This document shows positions 16,216 through 23,183 of a stretch of DNA of 32,145 bases, in pieces. Position 1 is the stretch's first letter, and each line of letters starts with the position of its first letter. The notes beneath the pieces were generated by a model, which saw nothing but the letters and a program-made list of their open reading frames with translations, did not search any database and was not told where the DNA came from. Origin of the DNA: Candidatus Daviesbacteria bacterium RIFCSPLOWO2_01_FULL_39_12. GTDB taxonomy: Bacteria > Patescibacteriota > Microgenomatia > Daviesbacterales > UBA10151. The stretch is taken from contig MFDM01000011.1 in NCBI GenBank assembly GCA_001776905.1, positions 69,747 to 101,891 on the forward strand. Direction: 5' to 3'. The translations under genes and the position numbers were made by a program.

Positions 16216-17417
16216 TTTCCCAACTCTCTCAGTCCTAATATATCAACCCCGATAATTTGCAAAAGTAATACTGAGAATATCACAAACAGCAGTCCAATGA
16301 TGGCCTGGGTAAATCTATCTTTTCCGGCAGTTAATGTTTCCGGGTTACCGGCCGAGGTTAACATCTGAAATGCTCCCAAAAGCATCAGCAAAAATGCCAA
16401 GCCTCCTGATATGCCGATGACAAACTCCAACAGGGCTTTGACGAATTCATTGGGGTTGGTGGGAATACAGCCAATGGCAGTGTTAAAGCCGGGATTGGCC
16501 TCAGTTCCGCACTGGCTTCCTCCGGCTGAGACAGGAGAAACGGGAAGAGGAGTAGGAGTGGGACGCGGACCATATCTGCATCCTATGCCTCCTCCCCAGC
16601 AGTAATAATTGGAACATCCCTCAGTTCCATCTCTGCAATCATTATCACTTGCGCAAGTAATAGCATTCTTAGAGCAGAGGGTTGTAGAATCTACACATCT
16701 TCCTGGGGTCCGGCTTCCAATATATCCTAAGCAAACATAGTTTTCACACCCCGCTCCGGCTTGACACTCTTCAGCACTGGTGCAGGATAACAAAGAAGAT
16801 TGGCAGATGGGAGTTCCTTCTGTAACACATTCACACCGGTATGTTGTAGTAGTCCGTATTAAAGTAGGCAAATAGCCTGTATTACAATTATTCTCAGTCA
16901 ATTGATAACCGGCAGGACATTCACCTGGTAATGCCCTAGAGCCTTCTCTTTTGGTGTATGTGCAGGTATTAGTTCCGTTGTTTGTTGAAGAAATCCGCGG
17001 AGGATTACATGGATTAGTAGAGACGGTTGTAGATGGAGTAACATTATAACTCCTGCCTATTACGGGTACATCAGGACGACAGTTATCTGGTCCATTTGAT
17101 TCGAATGAGTCTGCTGTAGCTGTGGAAACAATCATTGTGTAAGAGCCAGCAGCTGTATAAGGACCTAGGGATTGATTTATTTCACCTGACCCATCTGCCG
17201 GAAAACAATATATATATTGATAAGCCGTATCACTAACATTTAGTTCTTCCCAATAATATAACCTACCTGTCTCTAAACCGGATACCTTAATCCCAATAAC
17301 TTGTCCTACTTGTATATCTGGAATTGGATCCGGATTAATGGATGCTGCATTAATAACTTTGGGGAACTGAAAGAGAAAAATTAAAAGTATTACTGCTGTT
17401 AAAATTATTTTGGACAT
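16212..17417 (-). CDS. VirB2-like pilin paralogue 5 with ectodomain shared with paralogue 6
   Basis: 401 residues: signal peptide (LTAVILLIFLFQFPKVINA), then a module starting INPDPIPDIQVGQVIGIKVS with GLETGRLYYWEE and ESNGPDNC motifs (about 25-130) that is clearly homologous to part of paralogue 6, then a Cys-rich region (about 135-285, some 25 Cys, with CxxxxxCxSxxxC spacing), a short Pro linker, and the two-helix core with loop FQMLTSAGNPETLTAGKDRF at the C-terminus. A TAAGTT lies seven bases before the ATG; the -35 TTGACT (about 17461-17466) is too far to pair with it. Predicted surface-exposed, disulfide-rich subunit. Confidence 0.75.
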   Translation of the reverse strand: MSKIILTAVILLIFLFQFPKVINAASINPDPIPDIQVGQVIGIKVSGLETGRLYYWEELNVSDTAYQYIYCFPADGSGEINQSLGPYTAAGSYTMIVSTATADSFESNGPDNCRPDVPVIGRSYNVTPSTTVSTNPCNPPRISSTNNGTNTCTYTKREGSRALPGECPAGYQLTENNCNTGYLPTLIRTTTTYRCECVTEGTPICQSSLLSCTSAEECQAGAGCENYVCLGYIGSRTPGRCVDSTTLCSKNAITCASDNDCRDGTEGCSNYYCWGGGIGCRYGPRPTPTPLPVSPVSAGGSQCGTEANPGFNTAIGCIPTNPNEFVKALLEFVIGISGGLAFLLMLLGAFQMLTSAGNPETLTAGKDRFTQAIIGLLFVIFSVLLLQIIGVDILGLRELGK

Positions 17418-17444
17418 TACCCTAAACTTAGCATATTTTTGGAA

Positions 17445-17457
17445 TAGTGGCTAGAGT
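17445..17457. repeat. 13-bp direct repeat, copy 1, flanking the RelE/RelB pair
   Basis: TAGTGGCTAGAGT, identical to 18081-18093. The two copies bracket the toxin-antitoxin genes and their promoter. Confidence 0.75.
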
Positions 17458-17478
17458 CTAGAGTCAAGGGAGGAAGGT

Positions 17479-17742
17479 TTAATAAACTTGGTTATGTGTG
17501 CCAATATCAGCAAAGTATGTAATATTATCTTTAATAAAATAGACCACCCGAATATCTCCAGTAATAGAAAAAGCTCTTAACTCTTGGTGTCTCCCCCGTA
17601 GCGGATGATCTTTCAAAATTGGATTATTCGGTGAGATAATAAATAAGTTAACTCTTTCGCTAAATTTAACGTTTAAGTTATGATGAGGTTTAATCCGTTT
17701 ACTAAAGTGTTTTCTAAAAGTATCAGTATATACGATATTCAC
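17479..17742 (-). CDS. RelE/YafQ-family mRNA interferase toxin
   Basis: 87 residues, normal length for the family. The pattern HPLRGRHQELRAFSITGDIR, then VVYFIKDNITYFADIGTHNQVY (here split at YFAD), is that of YafQ/RelE toxins, with the C-terminal His of IGTH matching the catalytic His of YafQ-type proteins. RelE-family toxins cleave mRNA in the ribosomal A site. The ATG overlaps the antitoxin stop (ATGA, 17739-17742), the usual arrangement. The pair sits inside the pilin cluster between two 13-bp direct repeats. Confidence 0.88.
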   Translation of the reverse strand: MNIVYTDTFRKHFSKRIKPHHNLNVKFSERVNLFIISPNNPILKDHPLRGRHQELRAFSITGDIRVVYFIKDNITYFADIGTHNQVY

Positions 17743-18026
17743 GCATTTAGTTGTTTTATAAAATCATCTACACTTTTGGCAGTATAAAGTTTTTCCTTTC
17801 CACTTTCTATATCCCGCATCATTTTCTCATATCTTTTCTCATTTTTTTCAGAAAGATAAACCACTCCCTTTTCCTCAAAAGTCAAACTCACAGTTTTTGA
17901 TGCCAGCTTTTTTATAAATACTCTGAGGATTTCCTGTAAAGAGGAAAACCCATAATCCAAAGCTGCTTTTTCAGCATCCAACTTTAGCTCTTTAGGTAAT
18001 GGAATTTGTAAAACTGCCCGTTGCAT
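17739..18026 (-). CDS. RelB/DinJ-like antitoxin
   Basis: 95 residues. The N-terminal segment (AVLQIPLPKELKLDAEKAAL, then YGFSSLQEILRVFIKKLA) is a ribbon-helix-helix DNA-binding dimer motif; the rest (about 50-95) is charged and probably wraps the toxin. It should neutralise the downstream RelE toxin and repress its own promoter. The promoter is near consensus, and the ATG is nine bases after the -10, so the leader is only a few bases and no Shine-Dalgarno is present. Confidence 0.82.
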   Translation of the reverse strand: MQRAVLQIPLPKELKLDAEKAALDYGFSSLQEILRVFIKKLASKTVSLTFEEKGVVYLSEKNEKRYEKMMRDIESGKEKLYTAKSVDDFIKQLNA

Positions 18027-18035
18027 AATAATACA

Positions 18036-18063
18036 ATTATAATACTTTGGTAATAAATGTCAA
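18036..18063 (-). promoter_or_regulatory. Consensus promoter of the RelB/RelE operon
   Basis: Minus strand: perfect TTGACA (18058-18063), 16-nt spacer, perfect TATAAT (18036-18041), nine bases to the ATG. It is the best sigma-70-type match in the window. Confidence 0.8.
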
Positions 18064-18080
18064 GATACCCACTTTTTAAT

Positions 18081-18093
18081 TAGTGGCTAGAGT
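18081..18093. repeat. 13-bp direct repeat, copy 2, flanking the RelE/RelB pair
   Basis: TAGTGGCTAGAGT, identical to 17445-17457; lies 10 bases beyond the stop of paralogue 6. Confidence 0.75.
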
Positions 18094-18103
18094 GCAGAAA
18101 AAT

Positions 18104-20374
18104 CTACTGGATGACCCTAAAATCAGTCAGCCCAAACAGATTAGACAGCACGAATTGTAAAACTACAAAGGTTAACATCAGCAGGAAAAATCCCACAATG
18201 GCATGTACAATCATGCCTCTGGCTGCGGCCACCTCTTCCTTATCTCCCCCGGCCTTAAGATATCTAAAGGCCCCAAACAGGAAATATAAGATGACCAAAA
18301 CCATGGCTATGGCGAATGTAGAGGGAACCAGTTTCAAAGTGCCCCCAGCCAAAGACAGGATATTGCCAAACCCAAAACACTTACCAATATCAATTCTGCC
18401 ACCGGTCAGACAATTTGGCCCCGGAGGCGGTTGAGGGGTGGTTTGGGGGGTAGATACAGGAGTAGGCTGGGGAGTGGTCGGTGCGCTAACCACCTCAAAT
18501 ACTCTGGAGAAATCTACAAAATTAGGGATACTTCTATCATTACTCCAAAAACAATCTGTCGGTCCATATGATTCTATGGAGCCGGGTGTGGCTGTGATAA
18601 TATCCAGACCATAAGTCCCAATCTGATCGTTACTGTAAGGGCCGATGTTTTGTTGTCGGATTTGACCATTGCTATCTGCTGTAAAACAGGCAATAAAAGG
18701 TGTGACTGCTGTCCCGGATGTCCCGAATAATAATTGTTCCTGCCAGTAGTAAATCTGACCGGGAGTTAAACCTGACACTGTCACGGGTCGAGATTCTCCA
18801 ACCAGTATTGGAGGAATCGGGTCAGGATCAATAGTGACTATTCTGACTTCCGGTGTAGGTTGGGGGGTGGGACCATTGACATTGACCAGCAAGGAATCAG
18901 AACCTGAACCGCCCAAATTGGAGCAACTCAGATTATAAGTTAGACTGTTTGGTCCCACCAGCGATCCGATAGCATCGCTGCCGCCGCTGGGGTCTTTTGC
19001 TCCGGACCAATCACCTGAGGCCGAGCAATTCGTTGGGGAGGAGGTGGTGGTCCAGGACAAGGTGAGAGAATTGCCATTATCCAAAGTGAGAGATCCTGTT
19101 GAGCCGTTACCTGTCAAGCTGACAGTGGGAGGAGGTGGTATTATTTGACTGATCTGGGCTCTAATGCAAGTAAAATTAGGCCCAAAAACTGGTTGGCTAC
19201 AACCAGTATCATTACAGGCATGAACCCACCACTGGTAAGAGTCTCTGGCAGTGGATGAGAAACCGTAGGATGAGGAGGAGGTGTTAGCGCAAAAGTCACC
19301 GCTTACAGACGAACAACTGCCGTCCCAGACATCTGCTAAATTGTTGACTCTTAAGGTATAAAAGGTGGCATTGGTGGTATCAGCCCAGTCTAAACTGGCC
19401 GAACTACCGGGACTGGGACAACTGGCAGTCAAATTGGTGGGGGGTTGGGGAGGAGGAGCATTAACATTAACTATGACTGAATCTGAGGCTGAGCCGGCAT
19501 TATTGGTGCAGGTGATATTGTAGACAAAAGCATTTGGGCCGGCCAAAGCGCCTGTTGTTTGGCTGCCGCCGCTGGGGTCTTTTGCTCCGGACCAATCTCC
19601 CGAAGCAGTACAACTGGTGGCTCGGTTGGTGGTGGTCCAGGATAAGGCGACAGACCCTCCGCTATCAATGGTAATGGGTCCGTTTTGGCCATCAATTTGC
19701 AAATCTACTGTCGGCGTCACAGCCGCCCGGCACTGCCAGTTGTCCCAGCTGCCTGTATTATCGCAATAATTGGCTCCGGTGCAATCAGTATCATCAGTAC
19801 ATCCGACCAGATAAACGTTTGAAGCCGGGGGATATCCGGCTACAAAATATTGCCAGCTGATGGAGTTTTGATCCCAGCAGACAAACTGGACATCCGGCAA
19901 ACCCTGGCTGGGGGCATCATAGGTGACATACCCGCTCAAATTGGTCTCAGAGTCGGAAGATTCCAATAAAGTAAGATCGTAACAGCCGTTGGCATCACAG
20001 GAGGGAACGGCGGAAATTGGCGCTTCACGATAATACACCTTTTTGGCTTGAGCGCAATTATAATAGTATTTGTAAGAAGTGGCACACCAGTTCAAATTAC
20101 CGTCTATAGTACAAAGTTTTAATTCATCTCGGGAATAAGAAGATGCTTCGTAAAATTCCAGATAGACATTACCTCCCGGACAGGTGGTAGTTTCACTCCA
20201 GGCAATTTCATAATTTGGGCCAGGTTCAATGCATTGCGAGACAATCTGGCATGAGCCGACGGAGGAAGAAGTACCCCTGCACCACTCCGGAATAGCAGCC
20301 TGAGCATTATTAGGCAAAGATAGGAAAAACAGGAACAACAGAGCAACTATTAACAAATTTGTCACTTTTTTCAT
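18104..20374 (-). CDS. VirB2-like pilin paralogue 6 with Ig-like repeats (756 aa)
   Basis: The largest pilin paralogue. After a signal peptide (NLLIVALLFLFFLSL, cut near AQAA) comes a Cys-rich region (about 27-220), an Ig-like module (about 222-310), a fibronectin-III-like module (about 312-410, CPSPGSSASLDWADTTNATF), and a second Ig-like module (about 415-505). Both Ig-like modules contain TASGDWSGAKDPSGGS or CSASGDWSGAKDPSGGS. A domain shared with paralogue 5 follows (about 512-640, IDPDPIPPILVGESRPVTVS and GLTPGQIYYWQE), then a Pro/Thr linker and the two-helix pilin core with loop FRYLKAGGDKEEVAAARGMI. A cell-surface adhesin-like subunit is the natural reading. It begins three bases after the stop of the small upstream gene, so the two are co-transcribed. 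Confidence 0.78.
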   Translation of the reverse strand: MKKVTNLLIVALLFLFFLSLPNNAQAAIPEWCRGTSSSVGSCQIVSQCIEPGPNYEIAWSETTTCPGGNVYLEFYEASSYSRDELKLCTIDGNLNWCATSYKYYYNCAQAKKVYYREAPISAVPSCDANGCYDLTLLESSDSETNLSGYVTYDAPSQGLPDVQFVCWDQNSISWQYFVAGYPPASNVYLVGCTDDTDCTGANYCDNTGSWDNWQCRAAVTPTVDLQIDGQNGPITIDSGGSVALSWTTTNRATSCTASGDWSGAKDPSGGSQTTGALAGPNAFVYNITCTNNAGSASDSVIVNVNAPPPQPPTNLTASCPSPGSSASLDWADTTNATFYTLRVNNLADVWDGSCSSVSGDFCANTSSSSYGFSSTARDSYQWWVHACNDTGCSQPVFGPNFTCIRAQISQIIPPPPTVSLTGNGSTGSLTLDNGNSLTLSWTTTSSPTNCSASGDWSGAKDPSGGSDAIGSLVGPNSLTYNLSCSNLGGSGSDSLLVNVNGPTPQPTPEVRIVTIDPDPIPPILVGESRPVTVSGLTPGQIYYWQEQLLFGTSGTAVTPFIACFTADSNGQIRQQNIGPYSNDQIGTYGLDIITATPGSIESYGPTDCFWSNDRSIPNFVDFSRVFEVVSAPTTPQPTPVSTPQTTPQPPPGPNCLTGGRIDIGKCFGFGNILSLAGGTLKLVPSTFAIAMVLVILYFLFGAFRYLKAGGDKEEVAAARGMIVHAIVGFFLLMLTFVVLQFVLSNLFGLTDFRVIQ
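18977..19012. repeat. 36-bp repeat, copy A (Ig-like module core)
   Basis: Identical over 36 bases to 19562-19597; encodes the DWSGAKDPSGGS core of the second Ig-like module of pilin paralogue 6. Confidence 0.85.
19562..19597. repeat. 36-bp repeat, copy B (Ig-like module core)
   Basis: Identical to 18977-19012; encodes the same core in the first Ig-like module. The identity at DNA level suggests recent duplication or gene conversion. Confidence 0.85.
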
Positions 20375-20377
20375 GGC

Positions 20378-20632
20378 TTAGCGTTTAATTTGACCGGCCG
20401 CACTGGTAGGTCCTCCTCCCACTACCGGCTGAAAGGGATGCGGGGGTGGGGCTGGTAGTTTGGGTGTAGGGGAAGGTGAGAGTTTAACTTGACTGGCAGG
20501 AGGTTGTCTCAGTTGAGATTTATTATAAAGGTACATTAAAGCTAAAGTTGCCGCCAAAGACAAAACGAGTAAAATAGTTATGACAATAGTTAAGTATTTT
20601 GATTTCGGATTGTTATCTAAATTATTATCCAT
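20378..20632 (-). CDS. Small single-pass membrane protein, Pro-rich tail
   Basis: 84 residues: a short Asn/Asp-rich cytoplasmic start, one membrane helix (YLTIVITILLVLSLAATLAL, about 13-34), then a Pro/Ser-rich outer tail (SPSPTPKLPAPPPHPFQP). No family recognised. It is the first gene of the leftward pilin transcript, three bases before paralogue 6, with TTGACT, 18-nt spacer and TAGTAT upstream and a predicted leaderless start. Confidence 0.65.
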   Translation of the reverse strand: MDNNLDNNPKSKYLTIVITILLVLSLAATLALMYLYNKSQLRQPPASQVKLSPSPTPKLPAPPPHPFQPVVGGGPTSAAGQIKR

Positions 20633-20639
20633 ATTAATA

Positions 20640-20669
20640 ATACTATCTATTTCGCGACACCGGAGTCAA
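20640..20669 (-). promoter_or_regulatory. Promoter of the leftward pilin cluster (leaderless)
   Basis: Minus strand: TTGACT (20664-20669), 18-nt spacer, TAGTAT (20640-20645), seven bases to the ATG at 20632. It lies back to back with the SpoIID promoter. Confidence 0.55.
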
Positions 20670-20674
20670 GGTCG

Positions 20675-20683
20675 TGATAAAAT
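20675..20683 (+). promoter_or_regulatory. Extended -10 promoter of the SpoIID gene (leaderless)
   Basis: TGATAAAAT: an extended -10 (TGn plus TAAAAT at 20678-20683) seven bases before the ATG at 20691. No clear -35 and no Shine-Dalgarno. Confidence 0.5.
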
Positions 20684-20690
20684 TTAGAAG

Positions 20691-22382
20691 ATGATCCTCA
20701 AACTAACCTTAACTCTAATTGCTGCTGTCTACATACTACTATCTACCTACTACCTGCCTGCCGGCAGGCAGGTCTTACTACCAACTGTTTTTGCTGATGA
20801 GATTGAAGATTTGCAAAAACAGATCAATGATTTAAGCCGTCAGAGAGAATTATCCATCAAGGCCACCACACCTTTGGAAGGACAACTGGATGTTTTGCAA
20901 AATCAACTGGCTCAAATTCAAGCCAGTATCAAAAATTTAACAGCCAATATTAAAGAGAAGGAAAAACAGCTCAATTTAAGAGAGGAAAAACTGGTCATCC
21001 AACAGGCTCTTTTGGAAAAAAGAGTCCGCTCCTACTATATCCGTTCCTATTTAAATGATCCTTTGATAGTGCTCTTGTCTTCATTTGAGTCAGCTGATCT
21101 TTTTCGGGGACTGATCATCCAGCAAAATGTGGCCAGGGAGGATCGACAGATCATCAAATCCGTCACCTCGGAGGTGGTGGATTTTTTGACAGAAAAGGAC
21201 AAACTGGAAAAAGACAAAGACAGACTGGCCGTTCTGCAGATTGAGGTTGATAAAAATGCCCAATTTTTATCAGGCGAGATTAAAAAAGCCAAACAGTTTC
21301 AGTCGGAATTATCTTCCAAGATTGCCGAACTGACAGCCAGACAGCAAGCTATTCTTTCAGCCAAATCAGGCACATTTACCACCTCTGTTGGAGAAGTGCC
21401 TTTGGCAGATGATACGGCAGCCAGGCCTGATTTTAATCCCGGCTTTTCTCCGGCCTTTGCCGCTTTTTCTTTCGGGGGCTATACCCACCGAAATGGCATG
21501 AGCCAATATGGGGCCAAAGGTCGGGCTGAGCAAGGCCAGTCTGCTGAGGCAATTTTGGCTCATTATTATCCGGGAGCCAACTTAAATAAAAGCTACGGGG
21601 TGCCCTCAACAATTAACGTCACGGGTTACGGCAACGTGGCCTTTGAGGATGAGTATATGAAAAGGATCTATGAGATGCCCAACTCATTCCCTAAAGAGGC
21701 GTTAAAAGCCCAGGCAGTGGCAGCCAGGACTTATGCGGTCAGGCAGGGTGGATCAATTTGCCCTACCGAATCCTGCCAGGTTTACAAACCCCAAAACAAA
21801 GGGGGAGCCTGGGAGGAGGCGGTTAATGAAACCCGCGGCTGGGTCTTGGAAGGTGGTGCCAATGCTCAATATTCATCCACCACCGGAGGCTATTTAAATA
21901 ATTCCGGTTGGGACACCAAATGCAGAGGCAGAAATTGCTGGACCAATGACGCTTTTGAAAGATTAGCCGGATCACCCTGGTTTTATAAAGGCTGGTATCG
22001 GGACAGATCAGGTGCTTCTTGTGGTAAATCTCATCCCTGGTTAAATACGGAAGAAATGTCGGATATTTTAAATGCCTGGATTGTTTATTCGGCCGGAGAT
22101 TCCACGGATCGGATTTCACCGGTTGACACATCTTGTTGGTCCGGTAATCCTTTTTCCATCTCCGAGATGAGAGATCATGCCGCCAGCCACGGTGGGGCTG
22201 TCAGCTCCATAACCGATGTGTCGGTGGTTTATTCTGAATCAGGCGTCACAGCCAATGTCATATTTGCCACCAACCGGGGAGCAATCAGTCTGTCCGGGGC
22301 TGACTTTAAAACCATTTTCAATCTAAGAGCTCCGGGGTATATCTCCATTAAGAGCCCGTTATTTAATATGGAAAGAAAGTGA
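20691..22382 (+). CDS. SpoIID/LytB-domain protein with N-terminal coiled coil
   Basis: 563 residues, exported (hydrophobic start LTLTLIAAVYILLS, probable cut near VFAD). Residues about 37-225 form long coiled coils like those of septal murein-hydrolase regulators (IEDLQKQINDLSRQRELSIK). Residues about 260-545 are a SpoIID domain: GYTHRNGMSQYGAKGRAEQG, a YEMP segment carrying the probable catalytic Glu, and KEALKAQAVAARTYAVRQGG. SpoIID proteins are lytic transglycosylases that cut denuded glycan strands, so a role in peptidoglycan remodelling, perhaps to fit the neighbouring envelope machine, is plausible. A 22-bp palindrome within the signal peptide encodes LPAGRQV. The stop codon overlaps the promoter of the next gene. 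Confidence 0.88.
   Translation: MILKLTLTLIAAVYILLSTYYLPAGRQVLLPTVFADEIEDLQKQINDLSRQRELSIKATTPLEGQLDVLQNQLAQIQASIKNLTANIKEKEKQLNLREEKLVIQQALLEKRVRSYYIRSYLNDPLIVLLSSFESADLFRGLIIQQNVAREDRQIIKSVTSEVVDFLTEKDKLEKDKDRLAVLQIEVDKNAQFLSGEIKKAKQFQSELSSKIAELTARQQAILSAKSGTFTTSVGEVPLADDTAARPDFNPGFSPAFAAFSFGGYTHRNGMSQYGAKGRAEQGQSAEAILAHYYPGANLNKSYGVPSTINVTGYGNVAFEDEYMKRIYEMPNSFPKEALKAQAVAARTYAVRQGGSICPTESCQVYKPQNKGGAWEEAVNETRGWVLEGGANAQYSSTTGGYLNNSGWDTKCRGRNCWTNDAFERLAGSPWFYKGWYRDRSGASCGKSHPWLNTEEMSDILNAWIVYSAGDSTDRISPVDTSCWSGNPFSISEMRDHAASHGGAVSSITDVSVVYSESGVTANVIFATNRGAISLSGADFKTIFNLRAPGYISIKSPLFNMERK
20752..20773. repeat. 22-bp perfect palindrome inside the SpoIID signal peptide
   Basis: Arms ACCTGCCTGCC and GGCAGGCAGGT. 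It reads as LPAGRQV in the SpoIID frame. I associate this CTGCCTGCCGGCAGGCAG-type palindrome with interspersed repeats of CPR genomes, but only one copy is present here. Confidence 0.75.
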
Positions 22383-22388
22383 TATACT
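22380..22388 (+). promoter_or_regulatory. Extended -10 promoter of the PH-domain gene (leaderless)
   Basis: TGATATACT: TGn plus TATACT (22383-22388), six bases before the ATG at 22395, and overlapping the TGA stop of the SpoIID gene. No convincing -35. Confidence 0.5.
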
Positions 22389-22394
22389 AGCTTT

Positions 22395-22949
22395 ATGTTT
22401 CCCTCTTTTGTGGAAAATCCTCAAAACTGCTCCTTTGAAGGCCAGGATGCTGATGAGAAAATCTTACTGCTTTTAAGGGCTCACCCCATCACTAATTTAA
22501 GCTGGATCATTTCAGCATTTTTACTTGTGCTATTGCCTTTTCTTATACCCTCAAGCCTCTTCTTTTTAAAAGTGGACACTTCTTTTCTCCCTCCTTTGTA
22601 TGGACTGGTTTTGGCCGTGATCAATTATCTGTTGGTGGCAGTGATTGTTTTTGAAGGTTTTCTGTATTGGTATTTTAATGTTTTCCTGGTGACTGATAAA
22701 AATATTATTGATGTGGATTTTAACTCAATACTTTTTAAAAATATTGACATGGCTCCTTTAAAAAATATTGAGGATGTCTCATCCTCAATCAGCGGTCTGA
22801 TGCAATCAATTTTCCACTATGGCAATGTTTTTATTCAAACAGCCGGGGCAGCCAGAAATTTTGAGTTTAATAATGTATCCCAGCCGGATAGAGTGGCAGA
22901 TTTTATTTTGGATCAGTCTCATAAGATCAACAACAGTCCCAATTTATGA
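22395..22949 (+). CDS. Bacterial PH-domain membrane protein
   Basis: 184 residues. Two membrane helices (about 36-58 and 67-95) are followed by a bPH2/YdbS-type domain: VFLVTDKNIIDVDFNSILFK, then DMAPLKNIEDVSSSISG and GNVFIQTAGAARNFEFNNVS. Such proteins are small membrane proteins of uncertain role. The helix/PH order is typical of the family. The stop overlaps the next start (ATGA, 22946-22949). Confidence 0.8.
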   Translation: MFPSFVENPQNCSFEGQDADEKILLLLRAHPITNLSWIISAFLLVLLPFLIPSSLFFLKVDTSFLPPLYGLVLAVINYLLVAVIVFEGFLYWYFNVFLVTDKNIIDVDFNSILFKNIDMAPLKNIEDVSSSISGLMQSIFHYGNVFIQTAGAARNFEFNNVSQPDRVADFILDQSHKINNSPNL

Positions 22950-23182
22950 CAGCACTGACATTTGACAATATTGTTAATTCCGCTATATTCCTGCTGTTTG
23001 TAAAAGGGGCAGTTTTGCTAATTTTAATCTTTTACGCTATATTTGCATTGCTAATTATCAGACAGGTGGATCTGATGGTCAAAACTTTAATTACTCCGGT
23101 TTCGCCTGTGTTGAAAGTTTTGGCCATTGTCAATGCCACAGTGGCCATAGGATTGATTATTCTGGTATGGGGGGTGTTGTAA
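22946..23182 (+). CDS. Small two-helix membrane protein (DUF5657-like)
   Basis: 78 residues with two membrane helices (about 13-37, FLLFVKGAVLLILIFYAIFA, and 57-77). The sequence RQVDLMVKTLITPVSPVLKV between them resembles the DUF5657 family of CPR bacteria. Function unknown. Coupled to the PH-domain gene by a four-base overlap and one base ahead of the next gene, so it belongs to the same operon. Confidence 0.75.
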   Translation: MTALTFDNIVNSAIFLLFVKGAVLLILIFYAIFALLIIRQVDLMVKTLITPVSPVLKVLAIVNATVAIGLIILVWGVL

Positions 23183-23183
23183 G

